A DNA stretch of 5,590 bases from Methanolinea sp. Lineage in GTDB: Archaea > Halobacteriota > Methanomicrobia > Methanomicrobiales > Methanospirillaceae. Of the stretch, positions 5,214-5,590 are shown one piece after another. Below the pieces are notes generated by a model that searched no databases, was not told where the DNA came from, and was given only the letters and a program-made list of their open reading frames with translations. Positions within the stretch are counted from its first letter, which is position 1; each line of letters begins with the position of its first letter. Location of the stretch: contig DUGV01000108.1 in the NCBI GenBank assembly GCA_013331225.1, positions 1 to 5,590 on the forward strand, read 5' to 3'. The position numbers and the translations under genes were made by a program.

Positions 5214-5429
5214 TTGAAGAATAATTTGTCAGATATTTTGGAGAGAACATCTGCGGGGATTGCCATCGCCTCTGAACCCGGACCAGACCACAGGGTACAC
5301 TGGCACACGGCTCTGGCATTCAGCAGGCACACCCGTCATGGCGGAACACTGCTGAATGAAGAGCTGGTCCTGACAGGCAAACGATCCGGCACTCGCCTAT
5401 CCGAACCCTCCAGTCATGGCATGGAGTAA
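5214..5429 (+). CDS. Possible hypothetical protein (71 aa, TTG start), doubtful
   Basis: An open frame beginning TTG reads MKNNLSDILERTSAGIAIAS and ends LSEPSSHGME. It follows AT-rich promoter-like DNA (5155-5210) and points the same way as the zinc-ribbon gene 42 bases later. Against it: no ATG start, no ribosome binding site, and no recognised domain. It could be chance or a degraded gene. Confidence 0.22.
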   Translation: MKNNLSDILERTSAGIAIASEPGPDHRVHWHTALAFSRHTRHGGTLLNEELVLTGKRSGTRLSEPSSHGME

Positions 5430-5471
5430 AAACCTGATACGGTTCCCCTGCATATCCCTCACCGATACCCG

Positions 5472-5590
5472 ATGTCCTTCCACTGCCCTTCCTGCGGGAG
5501 CACGGCACTCGTCCTCGAGGCCGGTGGCTATGGCGGCATGGTCTACCGGTGCAAGGAGTGCGGGTACCGCGGATCGTTCGTGGTGGAGAG
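5472..5590 (+). CDS. Small zinc-ribbon protein, N-terminal part, runs off the window
   Basis: Thirty-nine codons are visible from ATG 5472: MSFHCPSCGSTALVLEAGGY, then GGMVYRCKECGYRGSFVVE. Two CxxC knuckles (Cys5/Cys8 and Cys27/Cys30), each followed by Gly, are separated by 18 residues, the layout of a treble-clef or ribbon zinc-binding domain. I recall short conserved proteins of this kind in methanogens; the function is not established, and nucleic-acid binding or a protein-contact role is only possible. The frame is closed by a TAA at 5427-5429, and this ATG is the first start after it. No ribosome binding site is seen, so the mRNA may be leaderless. Codon choice is GC-rich like the other real genes. 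The C-terminus is beyond the window. Confidence 0.8.
   Translation, partial: MSFHCPSCGSTALVLEAGGYGGMVYRCKECGYRGSFVVE

Larger units (their letters stand above)
4382..5471. other. Long gene-poor region (about 1.1 kb)
   Basis: No recognisable gene on either strand. It holds the promoter area of the third pilin (4382-4560, AT-rich, with a third ATGATAAAT at 4541-4549), a more GC-rich block 4560-4960 with a weak 57-codon ORF (4630-4803), AT-rich DNA 4970-5030 with T and A runs, a GC-rich block 5035-5140, a promoter-like AT-rich stretch 5155-5225 (TTTTAATTAAATA near 5174-5186), and a weak ORF 5214-5429. GATGGAAAAAGT occurs twice (4609-4620 and 4959-4970). Frames of 60-100 codons here overlap each other on both strands and none shows domains or a convincing start. 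Confidence 0.55.

Noticed and set aside
5014..5319. Minus-strand frame of 101 codons in the gene-poor region
   Set aside because: It spans both GC-rich and very AT-rich DNA without a change in character, has no ribosome binding site, domain or membrane segment, and overlaps promoter-like sequence.
4382..5471. CRISPR array, riboswitch or large RNA in the gene-poor region
   Set aside because: No regularly spaced repeats, no extended paired structure and no recognisable RNA signature could be found by eye.

Overview
The window looks like a piece of a methanogenic archaeon's chromosome, most likely order Methanomicrobiales. The strongest evidence is three secreted proteins with the archaeal type IV pilin N-terminus (AVSPVVG followed by a hydrophobic helix). 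Other support comes from good GGAGG ribosome binding sites on some genes, no such site on another whose AT-rich upstream suggests a leaderless mRNA, and AT-rich archaeal-type intergenic DNA between more GC-rich genes. The order is inferred from remembered protein similarity, not from a search.

Layout. Positions 1-994 (+) carry the end of an ABC-transporter ATPase and a complete ABC-2 type permease, joined by an ATGA overlap; together they look like a DrrAB-type exporter. Positions 995-1393 hold no intact gene, but a minus-strand stretch resembles the catalytic-Asp region of a DDE transposase, so this is probably an insertion scar. Positions 1394-2715 (-) are a two-gene pilin operon, with the ribosome binding site of the second gene abutting the stop codon of the first. 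Positions 2716-3183 are AT-rich promoter-type DNA plus a stretch resembling a tRNA 3' end. Positions 3184-3555 (+) encode a small three-helix membrane protein (DUF5658-like) whose frame carries an in-frame TAG near the front and lacks an obvious intact start. Positions 3556-3769 are decayed DNA.

Positions 3863-4381 (-) are a third pilin gene. Immediately after its stop, in the same frame, lies a second diverged copy of a pilin C-terminus (3770-3853), the remnant of a lost paralogue. Positions 4382-5471 are mostly gene-poor, with only weak small ORFs. The start of a small zinc-ribbon protein (5472 onward, +) runs off the window.

How it fits together. The three pilins would be processed by a prepilin peptidase and assembled by a PilB/PilC-type machine, none of which is encoded here, so this is a satellite pilin locus. 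The pilin tail remnant, interrupted membrane-protein gene, transposase relic and possible tRNA fragment point to a region of gene turnover. I see no CRISPR array, complete RNA gene or intact mobile element, and no convincing new multi-gene system. The most informative signals are the pilin-tail remnant and the in-frame TAG.
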